From contig JANWXA010000046.1 of NCBI GenBank assembly GCA_025055465.1, forward strand, positions 1-11,182: a stretch of DNA of 11,182 nucleotides. The letters are read 5' to 3'. Made by a program: the position numbers and the translations under genes. Below, piece after piece: positions 1 to 7,089 of this stretch. Source of the DNA: Candidatus Kapaibacterium sp. (GTDB lineage: Bacteria > Bacteroidota > Ignavibacteria > Kapaibacteriales > HRBIN21). How positions within the stretch are numbered: position 1 is the first letter of the stretch; every line of letters begins with the position of its first letter. The notes beneath the pieces were generated by a model. The model saw only the letters and a program-made list of their open reading frames with translations, did no database searches and was not told the DNA's origin.

Positions 1-262
1 GGATGCTAATCGAGGCAGCCAGGTGTAGAACGAGGGAGCATCCTCGGCAAGCCTGGCGGACGGCATCGGGATCACGCACATCGCCCCGAACAAGCTCCAG
101 CTCTGTCGCCATATCCGGGGGCAGCCACACCAGATTCCCAATACTCCCATTGGAGACGTAGCGCACAAAAGCCCGAACGTGGTATCCCTCCTGGATCAGC
201 CGTTCTACGACGTGACTCCCAATGAATCCTCCTGCGCCAGTTACCAGGACCCGTTCAGCCAT
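1..262 (-). CDS. NAD-dependent sugar-nucleotide epimerase/dehydratase (SDR), N-terminal part only
   Basis: The first 87 residues of an extended short-chain dehydrogenase/reductase are present; the rest lies beyond the left edge. It starts MAERVLVTGAGGFIGSHVVE, which contains the TGxxGFIGSH dinucleotide-binding loop (residues 8-16) after the first beta strand. The Rossmann pattern continues with GDVRD (about residues 60-64, contacting the adenine) and the LHLAAS strand near residue 80. Such enzymes convert nucleotide sugars (4,6-dehydration or 4-epimerisation) in the cytoplasm for surface polysaccharides. The stretch VRAFVRYVSNGSIG resembles LegB-type NAD-dependent 4,6-dehydratases more than GalE, but the catalytic YxxxK is outside the window, so substrate cannot be assigned. 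It lies 10 nt downstream of a glycosyltransferase gene, which supports a glycan role. The ATG at 262 has an AGGGAG site 5 nt upstream. Confidence 0.88.
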   Translation of the reverse strand, partial: MAERVLVTGAGGFIGSHVVERLIQEGYHVRAFVRYVSNGSIGNLVWLPPDMATELELVRGDVRDPDAVRQACRGCSLVLHLAASISI

Positions 263-267
263 AGCGA

Positions 268-273
268 CTCCCT
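268..273 (-). promoter_or_regulatory. Shine-Dalgarno-like site of the epimerase/dehydratase gene
   Basis: On the minus strand the sequence reads TAAGGGAGTCGCTATG. The AGGGAG lies 5 nt before the ATG at 262 and its first base is the last base of the TAA stop of the upstream glycosyltransferase gene. This supports the chosen start and translation from a shared transcript by terminating or re-initiating ribosomes. Confidence 0.5.
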
Positions 274-1421
274 TACCCACGGAGACTCTCGTAAAGCCGG
301 TGGCAGCGCTCCGCTAGGACTTTCCAGTCTAACTGCTGTGCAACTTCGCACGAACGATGGCGCATTGCTTGGCGCTCCACCGGATGGAGTATCATCCAGC
401 GCAAGGCACTGAGGAGCGCAGACTCGTCTGCTGGCGGGACAACGATCCCAGCCCCATAATCCTGCACCAAGTCCTGAGCACCATTAGTCCTACAGATAAT
501 GACTGGTAAGCCCGACGCAAAGGCGTCCGCACAGGAAAGCTCAAAGCCACCGCTGAAGGCTGGGGTAACGTAGACATCGGCTGCCAGCAACCGTTGAGCA
601 AGCGCCGTCGGAGGCTGGATTGGAGCTCCACGAGCATCCCGCTCCACAGGTATATGCCCGATAAACTCTACCGGAATGCCTTGGGCAGCACTTGCTAACT
701 CCCCTGTCCCCACTCCAATAATCCAAAGTCGCCAGCCCTGAGGAAACTCTGCTCCCAAACGGCGGGCAACCCGCAGCAACAGTGGCAAGCCCTTGATAGG
801 ACTATTGCGGCTGACTGTGATAAAGACGACCTCTTCCGGCTGTAGTCCGAAGTGGAGGCGCAGTTCCTGACGATTGTAGCCGCGAAAGCGGTCAACCCAC
901 GTCCCATTGGGAAGATAGACGGCACGCTCAGCAACTTGCGGTGCCAAAAGCGCCATTTCTCGTTGCATAAGGCGGCTGGAAACCGTCACCACTGTTGCAC
1001 GCCGTGCTGCAATCCGAACACGGCGTTCTACCCGTGGAGAGAGCCGCAGTCCATAACCCAGAGGTTCGTAGACATGAATATCAGCACCCTGTGGGCTAAT
1101 CACTGTCGGGATATTCCTCTGGCTGCTGAAGCGGCAGGCATCATACCCAGCGGGATAGAGCATCTGCACGTGGAGCACGTCATACGGATGGCGTCGGTAC
1201 AAATCCCACAGCGCCCTATACGTGCGTATCCACCTTGGTATTCCGCGCCACTGAGGCAGCGCCACCAGATGATAAGGAGGCCGCATATCCCCCGGTATTT
1301 GTGGGGCGATAACACTTACCTCCAATCCCACCGCCACCAACGCTGTGGCAAGCTCATGGACCGCAATCTCAACCCCTCCCAGCCGAGGCAGGAAGTGGTA
1401 TGTTAGGATTGCGACGTGCAT
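273..1421 (-). CDS. Family-4 glycosyltransferase (GT-B fold)
   Basis: This 382-residue protein has the normal length and two-domain layout of a retaining GT4 glycosyltransferase, which transfers a sugar from a nucleotide sugar to a glycan or lipid acceptor at the cytoplasmic face of the membrane. The N-terminal acceptor domain opens with MHVAILTYHFLPRLGGVE, with the GGVE glycine loop at residues 15-18. HVQMLYP (about 84-90) and SPQGADIHVY (about 109-118) follow. The donor domain starts near VFITVSRNSPIKG (199-211) and includes the GGFELSCADAFASGLPVI block (291-308). In that block the usual EX7E pair is replaced by G291 and D299. It overlaps the end of the arsC-like gene by 19 nt and is 10 nt before the SDR gene, so it belongs to the same operon. 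An AGGGGA lies about 9 nt upstream of the ATG. The sugar and acceptor cannot be told from sequence. Confidence 0.92.
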   Translation of the reverse strand: MHVAILTYHFLPRLGGVEIAVHELATALVAVGLEVSVIAPQIPGDMRPPYHLVALPQWRGIPRWIRTYRALWDLYRRHPYDVLHVQMLYPAGYDACRFSSQRNIPTVISPQGADIHVYEPLGYGLRLSPRVERRVRIAARRATVVTVSSRLMQREMALLAPQVAERAVYLPNGTWVDRFRGYNRQELRLHFGLQPEEVVFITVSRNSPIKGLPLLLRVARRLGAEFPQGWRLWIIGVGTGELASAAQGIPVEFIGHIPVERDARGAPIQPPTALAQRLLAADVYVTPAFSGGFELSCADAFASGLPVIICRTNGAQDLVQDYGAGIVVPPADESALLSALRWMILHPVERQAMRHRSCEVAQQLDWKVLAERCHRLYESLRG

Positions 1422-1852
1422 GAGGTACCATCCCCTGCTGGCGCCAACAGCGGCAAGAGCTCATGGCGGATTCGGCGGATGAGCTCGTCGCGAACGTAGC
1501 GGAAGAGATCTAACTGTGCATCCGAATCCCCCAGCGCTTGGGAGGGATCAGGCAGGCTCCAGTGGAGCATCCGAGGGGCGCCAGAGAAGACAGGACACCG
1601 CTCGCGTGCCCCATCGCACACGGTCAGAACAAGATCAAAGTGCTGCCCGTGAAATTTCTCTACGGATTTTGAGTGTAGGCCCTCGGTTGAGATTCCTATT
1701 TCGTGGAGCACGGCGAGAGTCCGCGGGTCAACAGCTCCAGGCTCGATGCCAGCGCTGGCAACTTCCCACCGTCCTGAGCCCAGCCAGCGCAGCAGTGCCT
1801 CCGCCATCAGCGAACGCCGAGAATTGTGGGTGCAGAGCACGAGAATACGCAT
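1403..1852 (-). CDS. arsC: Thioredoxin-linked arsenate reductase / low-molecular-weight tyrosine phosphatase family protein
   Basis: This 149-residue cytoplasmic protein has the low-molecular-weight phosphatase fold. The P-loop CX5R is at residues 7-13 (CTHNSRRS), immediately after the first beta strand. LPDP at 100-103 supplies the general-acid aspartate D102. Cys79 and Cys86 (VCDGARERCPVF) match in position and 7-residue spacing the Cys82/Cys89 redox pair of the Staphylococcus aureus-type ArsC, in which arsenate reduction passes an intramolecular disulfide to thioredoxin. Arsenate reductase is therefore favoured over a Wzb-type tyrosine phosphatase. R12 replaces the small or cysteine residue common there. 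There is no arsR, arsB or acr3 nearby. The gene starts 3 nt after the stop of the DUF4175-like gene and overlaps the glycosyltransferase by 19 nt, so it is an internal operon gene and a polysaccharide-related phosphatase role remains possible. Confidence 0.85.
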   Translation of the reverse strand: MRILVLCTHNSRRSLMAEALLRWLGSGRWEVASAGIEPGAVDPRTLAVLHEIGISTEGLHSKSVEKFHGQHFDLVLTVCDGARERCPVFSGAPRMLHWSLPDPSQALGDSDAQLDLFRYVRDELIRRIRHELLPLLAPAGDGTSCTSQS

Positions 1853-1855
1853 GGC

Positions 1856-4800
1856 CTACTGCGGCCGCGGCACGTTCTGACGGCGCAAAATCTCAAAGTA
1901 GCGCTCAATCAAGCGCTGGTAATCACGGCTGTACCCCTGTCGGAAAAGCCGAAGGAGGTCTTCCGGAACGATAGCGGGCTGGGTCTCAGGTAAGCGCAAT
2001 CCGGGGGGGCTGGGGCGAACGATATCCTGCCCGGGGCGCGCCTCTCGCTGGGGCTCATAATCCCGCTCATACAGTGAACGCATGGCATCCAGCATACGGG
2101 ACAAGATCCGATGCTGCCGGCGTATGGTTTCCGGCGTTAATTGCCCACTCCGGAGCTCTTCTACCATCTCTCGTACCTCCTCAGCGAGGCGGCGCAAATC
2201 GCCCAGGAGACGCTGGCCTCCAGGCGCTTGCTGCTGCCGCGCCAGCTCGTCTAATGCCTGCTGTACCTGTGCTTGCTGAGCCGCCAGGCGGGCCAGTTGT
2301 GCCTGCTGCTCCATAGTCAGTCGCCCCTGGAAAAGCTGTTGCAGAGCCTGCGTGATGCCTTGCTGCTGAAGTGCTAATTGTTGTAGACGGTCGAGGAACC
2401 CCATAGCGCCGGCACCTTGGCCCATCCCTGGGTTGGGGCACGCCCCCGAGCCAGCAGCTTGCAGCGTAGAGAGAGCATCCTGCAGCATGAGCACAGACCG
2501 GTTCAAAGCTTCCATTGCCTCCCGTTGGGCTTCAGCCGCTGGAGTCGTTGCCCGCTCTGCTAATTGCGTAGCAGCGTGCTGCATAGAGCGAAGCGCCATA
2601 CCGAGTTCCCGCGCCATCTGCGGCGTAACAGCAAAAGTCTTCTGCGCCACACCCATGACGCGATCTGTGATACTGACAACGGCACTGTACAACTCCCGTT
2701 GCTGACGCGCCAGCTCTGCCAAGCGCTGGGAGCCGGAGGGCACTCCCTGGGTCCGAGCATGGAGCTGTTCCTGACGTTCGGAAAGCTCCAGCGCGTCCAG
2801 AATGGCTCTCTGCAACTGGCGTTGGACCTCTCGGGTCAGGTTCCGTTGGAGCTCATCCCACAGCTGCTGCAGGGCAGCCGCCGCCGAACGCATCTGCGAG
2901 GCAGCATTTCGCTGGGCCATCTGAGCCTGCTGGCGTTGACCCTGCCGAAGTCGCAATTGAGCTTGCTGTAAGGCGTTGTTGAGCTGCGTGCTCTGCACTT
3001 GCTGCGCTGCCGCCTGCAACGCCTCCGGTGGAACCTCCGGCAGGACATCCCGCACAAGCTGCTCAAGTTGCTGCCAGTCGTGCTGAAACCGCTGCCATTC
3101 GCGGTGCAGCTCCTCCTGCTGCTGCGCTAATTCTGCCATCCGCTCGGGATCCGTCTCGCGCTCGGTTTCCTGCTGTAGCCTTTCCTGGCGTTCCGCTAAG
3201 CGCTCCAGACGCTGCCGCAAGGCATCCAACTTCTGTTCTGCCTGGAGCCGCTTCAAAAGGCGCAGAGTGCGCTCAAGGGCTGCCCGAAATTCCTCTTCGT
3301 TGAAGCGGAAGTTCTGGAGAGCCTGCCGTACCTGTTCTGGGGTCATCCGCTGCAGAGCTTCCTGCAAGCGCTCCAGCCATTGCTGAAGCTGGGGGGAGCG
3401 CACCTCTTGCAAGAGCTGCTGGAGTTCACGATACTTTTGCAGTGTTTCGGGGGAAATTGCCTGAGCCTGTTCTAATCGCTCTGCAACCTCTTCTACCTGT
3501 TGCTGGAGCTGTTCTAACCGCTGCTGTACCTGCTGGTGTTGCTGCACCAGCTCCTGTAATCGGCGCTGTTGTTCCCATTGACTCTGCGGCTGGCGGGCGG
3601 TGGGCGCGCTCATCCGGCGCTGGAGCTCTTCGCTTTGCTGCCGAAGCTGGTTCAGTTGCTGCATAACCTCCTGTAACTCCTGCACTGTGCGCTCCTGAGC
3701 AAGCTCCGACTGACGTAAGATCTGCTCCAATGAGGGCAACTGAACCGAAAGAATCGGTGTCCGCGCTGCCTTGGGCCCGCTGACTGAGTCATTGTCCCAG
3801 ACCTCTACGAAAAATTCATATCGATCTTCCGGCGATATTTTCAATGCTGTCAAATCCCAAACATAGGGGACCTCTTGTACCGTGTGCAGCGGGAGGAAAG
3901 GTATGGGAAGAAACCGAAACTCCTTCTGCGGCGGAGCGTATCGAGAAGCAGCCAAACGATAGTGCAGGAGCAGGCGCGAAAAGCCGTAGTCATCGCTGAT
4001 GCTGACTCGAACGGGGAGAATCCCCTTCTCCGAAAGCTCTACATCGCTTGTAGGTTGCAGTAAGGCAATCCGGGGCGGCGAGTCCTCCAACACCGTAAGC
4101 CGGTACCACAGTGGATGCTCATTCTGCTGCCCATCGGTGTCCACAACACCAATGGCCCAACTTCCGGAGGCGACGACCGAAAAACTTCCCCACGCTGAGC
4201 TTCCAGAAACCTGAAGCGGGTATCTGACTGTGTCCCCAGCCGAAGCACGGAGAAAGAGGACGTGCGCCTTACGTAAGGGCTTGCTGGCCTCTACAGATAG
4301 TTGGACAATGGAACCCCGCAGTGCTGTAACTTCCGTTGACTGTTCGTCCAGCCGAATGGGCTGCTGCCGCGCGTATGCCGGGGGCCTCACTTCTCCACGG
4401 ATCTCCCGCAGAATAGGTCGGTCAATGACAAGGATTTTGCCCTCGGGGCTTGCAACCGTCTCTCCAAACCAACGGGCGGTGGCATAGAAGCGAAGGGAAC
4501 TCCCTAAAGGTCCCAGCTCCGCTGTGAACATCCCCGGTACTTTCGCTTGGAGCTCTTCTACGTATTCTGGGCCCTGTTCAGGCAGCAGATACAAACGCAC
4601 CGACGTCGGGGGGACACCATCCGCATAGACACGGAGCGAAACAGGCATTCCTCGAACAACTGTGGCTTCCCGGGGCTCCACGCGCAAGGCAAAGGGCGGG
4701 GGAGGCACGAACGAGTGCTCCCACAGTACCAAACGATGGAGCGCAGACCGCAAGGGCGTTACGACGCCCAATAGCAATGCTCCTATCCCCACCACACTGA

Positions 4801-5296
4801 AGAAAAACGCTCCTGCTCGACGCGCCCGCTGGTAATCCAGCACAGCATCAAAATCCAGACCTTCTGCCTGCTGGGCTACATGAGCGAAGGCTGCCAGAGC
4901 CAGTTCAGCCGAGGTGCCCTGCCGACGGTTCAGAGTGTCCATAAGCTGTAATGCGTTGCAGAGCATGTCCCCTATGCTGGGATAATGGGCGCCAATTCGC
5001 AAGGCCAGCTTTTCCAATGGCTCTCGCGACAGTACACCGATAAGCCGAGTCAGGCTCGGTAAGGCCGCCCCAACCAGCAGGCACGCCGAAATCACAATCC
5101 ACGCATGCCAGAGCACCATCCGCACGGTCGAACCAGCAAACAGGAATGTCTCTATCCCTGCGACCGCCACCAGCAATGCAAGAACAAGACTGCCAGCCCA
5201 TGCTTCCGCCGCTATCAGCCGCAGGAGAAGCTCTTTGTGCTGCGTACGCAGTAGGCGACGACGCAGACGGTGATATGCAAGCTGATACTCTGCCAT
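1856..5296 (-). CDS. Large DUF4175-like membrane-anchored protein with glutamine-rich coiled coil
   Basis: The protein has 1146 residues. Two hydrophobic helices lie at about 33-55 and 59-80 and a third at about 161-182, giving an N-terminal membrane anchor. Residues about 200-520 look beta-rich, with repeated Ig-like strand patterns (for example around 290-345 and 408-500), and are probably extracytoplasmic. From about 523 to 1060 it is almost all predicted helix, with heptad-like Leu spacing and roughly one glutamine in five residues. A Gly/Pro linker at about 949-966 breaks the helix. The C-terminal signature ILSRMLDAMRS...ERDYEPQREA (about 1064-1086) and the closing YQRLIERYFEILRR match what I recall of DUF4175 family proteins of FCB bacteria. 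Function is unknown; a scaffold or envelope role is inference. It is probably the first gene of the minus-strand operon. AGAGGGG lies 6 nt before the ATG. The bacteroidal homologues I recall sit beside MoxR/DUF58 genes; here they are absent. Confidence 0.82.
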   Translation of the reverse strand: MAEYQLAYHRLRRRLLRTQHKELLLRLIAAEAWAGSLVLALLVAVAGIETFLFAGSTVRMVLWHAWIVISACLLVGAALPSLTRLIGVLSREPLEKLALRIGAHYPSIGDMLCNALQLMDTLNRRQGTSAELALAAFAHVAQQAEGLDFDAVLDYQRARRAGAFFFSVVGIGALLLGVVTPLRSALHRLVLWEHSFVPPPPFALRVEPREATVVRGMPVSLRVYADGVPPTSVRLYLLPEQGPEYVEELQAKVPGMFTAELGPLGSSLRFYATARWFGETVASPEGKILVIDRPILREIRGEVRPPAYARQQPIRLDEQSTEVTALRGSIVQLSVEASKPLRKAHVLFLRASAGDTVRYPLQVSGSSAWGSFSVVASGSWAIGVVDTDGQQNEHPLWYRLTVLEDSPPRIALLQPTSDVELSEKGILPVRVSISDDYGFSRLLLHYRLAASRYAPPQKEFRFLPIPFLPLHTVQEVPYVWDLTALKISPEDRYEFFVEVWDNDSVSGPKAARTPILSVQLPSLEQILRQSELAQERTVQELQEVMQQLNQLRQQSEELQRRMSAPTARQPQSQWEQQRRLQELVQQHQQVQQRLEQLQQQVEEVAERLEQAQAISPETLQKYRELQQLLQEVRSPQLQQWLERLQEALQRMTPEQVRQALQNFRFNEEEFRAALERTLRLLKRLQAEQKLDALRQRLERLAERQERLQQETERETDPERMAELAQQQEELHREWQRFQHDWQQLEQLVRDVLPEVPPEALQAAAQQVQSTQLNNALQQAQLRLRQGQRQQAQMAQRNAASQMRSAAAALQQLWDELQRNLTREVQRQLQRAILDALELSERQEQLHARTQGVPSGSQRLAELARQQRELYSAVVSITDRVMGVAQKTFAVTPQMARELGMALRSMQHAATQLAERATTPAAEAQREAMEALNRSVLMLQDALSTLQAAGSGACPNPGMGQGAGAMGFLDRLQQLALQQQGITQALQQLFQGRLTMEQQAQLARLAAQQAQVQQALDELARQQQAPGGQRLLGDLRRLAEEVREMVEELRSGQLTPETIRRQHRILSRMLDAMRSLYERDYEPQREARPGQDIVRPSPPGLRLPETQPAIVPEDLLRLFRQGYSRDYQRLIERYFEILRRQNVPRPQ

Positions 5297-5418
5297 TGTG
5301 GTCCCCTCTTTGCCTGCTCACAGACGTAGAAGCCATCGTAACGGTGTGAAGCTCCACGAAGTATTGAAGGGCATCGTCTTCTATGCTGCTATGTAATACA
5401 CCCTGCGAACCACCGATA
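5297..5418. promoter_or_regulatory. Divergent intergenic region, probable back-to-back promoters
   Basis: These 122 nt separate the minus-strand operon from the plus-strand genes, so both transcription units should start here. No strong sigma-70 box is visible. On the plus strand TTGAAG (5364-5369) and TATGTA (5390-5395) are a weak pair with a too-long 20-nt spacer; used as a promoter it would give a short leader to the ATG at 5419. No Bacteroidota-type TAnnTTTG box was seen. The call rests mainly on gene orientation. Confidence 0.35.
5303..5309 (-). promoter_or_regulatory. Shine-Dalgarno-like site of the DUF4175-like gene
   Basis: AGAGGGG on the minus strand ends 6 nt before the ATG at 5296, a normal spacing. 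It is a partial match to the anti-SD complement (GAGG core) and supports the chosen start. Confidence 0.4.
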
Positions 5419-5844
5419 ATGTGGGATGTGCTCGTCATGGAAATTCGCCGCGAGGTCCGTCAACTGGGCTTCGAGGAGTTGCGAACCCCGGAAGGGGTAG
5501 ACGCAGCCGTTCAGCGACCTGGAACTACGTTGGTGCTCATTAATTCGCTGTGTGGATGCTCGGGGGGGATCGCCCGTCCGGCTGCCGCGATAGCGCTACA
5601 AGAAACCCCACGTCCGGATCACCTGGTAACCGTTTTTGCTGGCCAGGACCGAGAAGCAACAGCACGGATGCGTGAATACTTAGTCGGGCAACCTCCCTCT
5701 TCTCCCTCGTTCGCCCTTCTGCGCGATGGTAAGCTTCTGGCGATGCTTCATCGGGAGGACATCCAAGGACATACCCCCGAAAGGGTAGCCGCCATCCTAC
5801 GCCGGTGGTTTGAGCAATACTGCGCCATCGTACATCAATCCTAA
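5419..5844 (+). CDS. Bacilliredoxin, BrxA/BrxB (YphP/YqiW) family
   Basis: The protein has 141 residues from this start. It is a thioredoxin-fold thiol-disulfide protein of the family that removes low-molecular-weight thiols (bacillithiol) from oxidised proteins in Bacillus. The active site is C45-G-C47 in INSLCGCSGGIARPA, matching the NSVCGCAAG...ARPA pattern of YphP/YqiW. Further family marks are RREVRQLGFEEL (10-21), TVFAGQDREAT (71-81), the PPSSPSFALLRDGKL block (92-106) and HREDIQGHTPERVA (111-123). The frame is open back to an ATG at 5383, but the family starts shortly before the RREV helix, so the ATG at 5419 is preferred; neither has a good ribosome site. It is 6 nt before the transporter gene and probably co-transcribed. 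Chlorobium makes N-methyl-bacillithiol, so a matching cofactor is plausible in a relative. Confidence 0.9.
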   Translation: MWDVLVMEIRREVRQLGFEELRTPEGVDAAVQRPGTTLVLINSLCGCSGGIARPAAAIALQETPRPDHLVTVFAGQDREATARMREYLVGQPPSSPSFALLRDGKLLAMLHREDIQGHTPERVAAILRRWFEQYCAIVHQS

Positions 5845-5850
5845 AGCTCC

Positions 5851-7089
5851 ATGCCTCTTCCAGAACGAGGTCCCTACCTGTGGCTTCTTCTGCTCTTCAC
5901 AGGGGTTGCCCTTGGCACATTTCTGGTTCTGACTGGCTTAGCCCTCGTACCATTCATTGTCCTACTGTTTGGCGTGCTGCTGGTCTACCCCTACCGCCAC
6001 CAGTCGCGCCTGGCACACCACCTCCTGTGGCTCCTTGTGCTGGCGTTCGCCGTCTGGCTACTCCAGGCCATGGGATTGCTCTTGCTGCCCTTCGCCATTG
6101 CTCTACTCGTGGGCTACCTCTTCGACCCGTGGCTGAGACACCTCCAGCACCGCGGGATCCCCCGCTGGCTGAGTGCTCTCAGTATTGTACTCGCACTCAT
6201 CGGTGCTGTCTCCGCCCTCGCCATGCTCATATTCCCAACAATTTTCACCCAACTTGACACGCTCATCAAACAAATTTCCACTCTGTACAACGCTGCCACG
6301 ACATACCTGGAAAGTCGGCGTTTCTTTCAAACGCTGGCCCGTCACGGTATCCCCCCAGAACTGGTCCAAGAAGTACTCCACCGCGGGATCCTCCCACGCC
6401 TGGAGGAAGCTCTCCAGACCCTAATGAGCTCTTTACTGACTGCTCTGGCAGGGCTTTCCCGAATTCTGACCCATGTGGTCAACTTACTGCTGTTGCCCAT
6501 TGTAATGTTCTACCTGGTAAAAGATTTCCCACAGTTACAGGCTTTGTTGGCAGAGGTGCTGCAACGGAAGGCGCCGCGGGCTCTTCAAATTCTGCAGCAA
6601 GCAAGTCCAATTGTTCGAACCTATCTGGGATGGGTTCTCTTTGTCTCAACACTCATGGGACTCTTCTCCGGCGCCCTCTATGTGCTCTTTGGAGTCCCAT
6701 ACGGGGTTATGCTGGGACTGCTGAGCGGGGTACTCAACCCCATTCCCTACTTCGGAATCCTGATTGTCATGGGAACAGGGCTCGTTGTTATCCTCATCGC
6801 TCAATCCGCAGACTTCCTGAGAGATTTTCTCATTTTCGCTGCCATCATCAACGGGCTACATTTTTTGAATGCTTACGTCATAGAACCCCGTGTTTTAGGT
6901 AAACGCATCGGGGTTCATCCCGTTGTCCTGATCTTGTCATTGCTCCTGTTCGGCTCTCTCTTTGGCTTTGTCGGGCTCCTGATCGCCGTACCAACCACAG
7001 CCGTTGCAGCACTCTTGTTCAACCAGTGGCGCCAAATAACCCCCCCAGAGCTGGTGCATGTTCCCTCAGACGTGGAGCACGTGCCATGA
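5851..7089 (+). CDS. AI-2E family transporter (PF01594-type membrane protein)
   Basis: This 412-residue integral membrane protein has about eight hydrophobic segments. Two lie near the N terminus (about 10-47), then about 57-92 and 106-130. A soluble amphipathic stretch follows (about 131-200), then further helices at about 205-222, 258-282, 286-317, 325-343 and 356-391. The family marks are GVLNPIPYFGILI (about 293-305) and, near the C terminus, EPRVLGKRIGVHPVVLILS followed by the FGFVGLLIAVPTTAV helix (371-385). The family includes TqsA (linked to autoinducer-2 export) and Na+/H+ antiporters, but most members have no proven substrate, so the AI-2 name should not be taken literally. The gene follows the bacilliredoxin stop by 6 nt and overlaps deoC by 4 nt (ATGA). 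No Shine-Dalgarno site is seen before its ATG. Confidence 0.92.
   Translation: MPLPERGPYLWLLLLFTGVALGTFLVLTGLALVPFIVLLFGVLLVYPYRHQSRLAHHLLWLLVLAFAVWLLQAMGLLLLPFAIALLVGYLFDPWLRHLQHRGIPRWLSALSIVLALIGAVSALAMLIFPTIFTQLDTLIKQISTLYNAATTYLESRRFFQTLARHGIPPELVQEVLHRGILPRLEEALQTLMSSLLTALAGLSRILTHVVNLLLLPIVMFYLVKDFPQLQALLAEVLQRKAPRALQILQQASPIVRTYLGWVLFVSTLMGLFSGALYVLFGVPYGVMLGLLSGVLNPIPYFGILIVMGTGLVVILIAQSADFLRDFLIFAAIINGLHFLNAYVIEPRVLGKRIGVHPVVLILSLLLFGSLFGFVGLLIAVPTTAVAALLFNQWRQITPPELVHVPSDVEHVP

Noticed and set aside
852..1406. A 184-codon plus-strand open frame opposite the glycosyltransferase gene
   Set aside because: It lies wholly antisense to a well-supported GT4 gene and its translation resembles no known protein; it is a shadow frame.
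5329..5369. Four GAAG tetramers in the divergent intergenic region, considered as an operator array
   Set aside because: Spacings of 19, 10 and 8 nt are irregular and the word is too short to exceed chance.
6148..6391. A 13-nt repeat CACCGCGGGATCC at 6148-6160 and 6379-6391
   Set aside because: Both copies are in frame within the transporter gene and encode similar His-Arg-Gly-Ile residues; nothing suggests a mobile or regulatory repeat.
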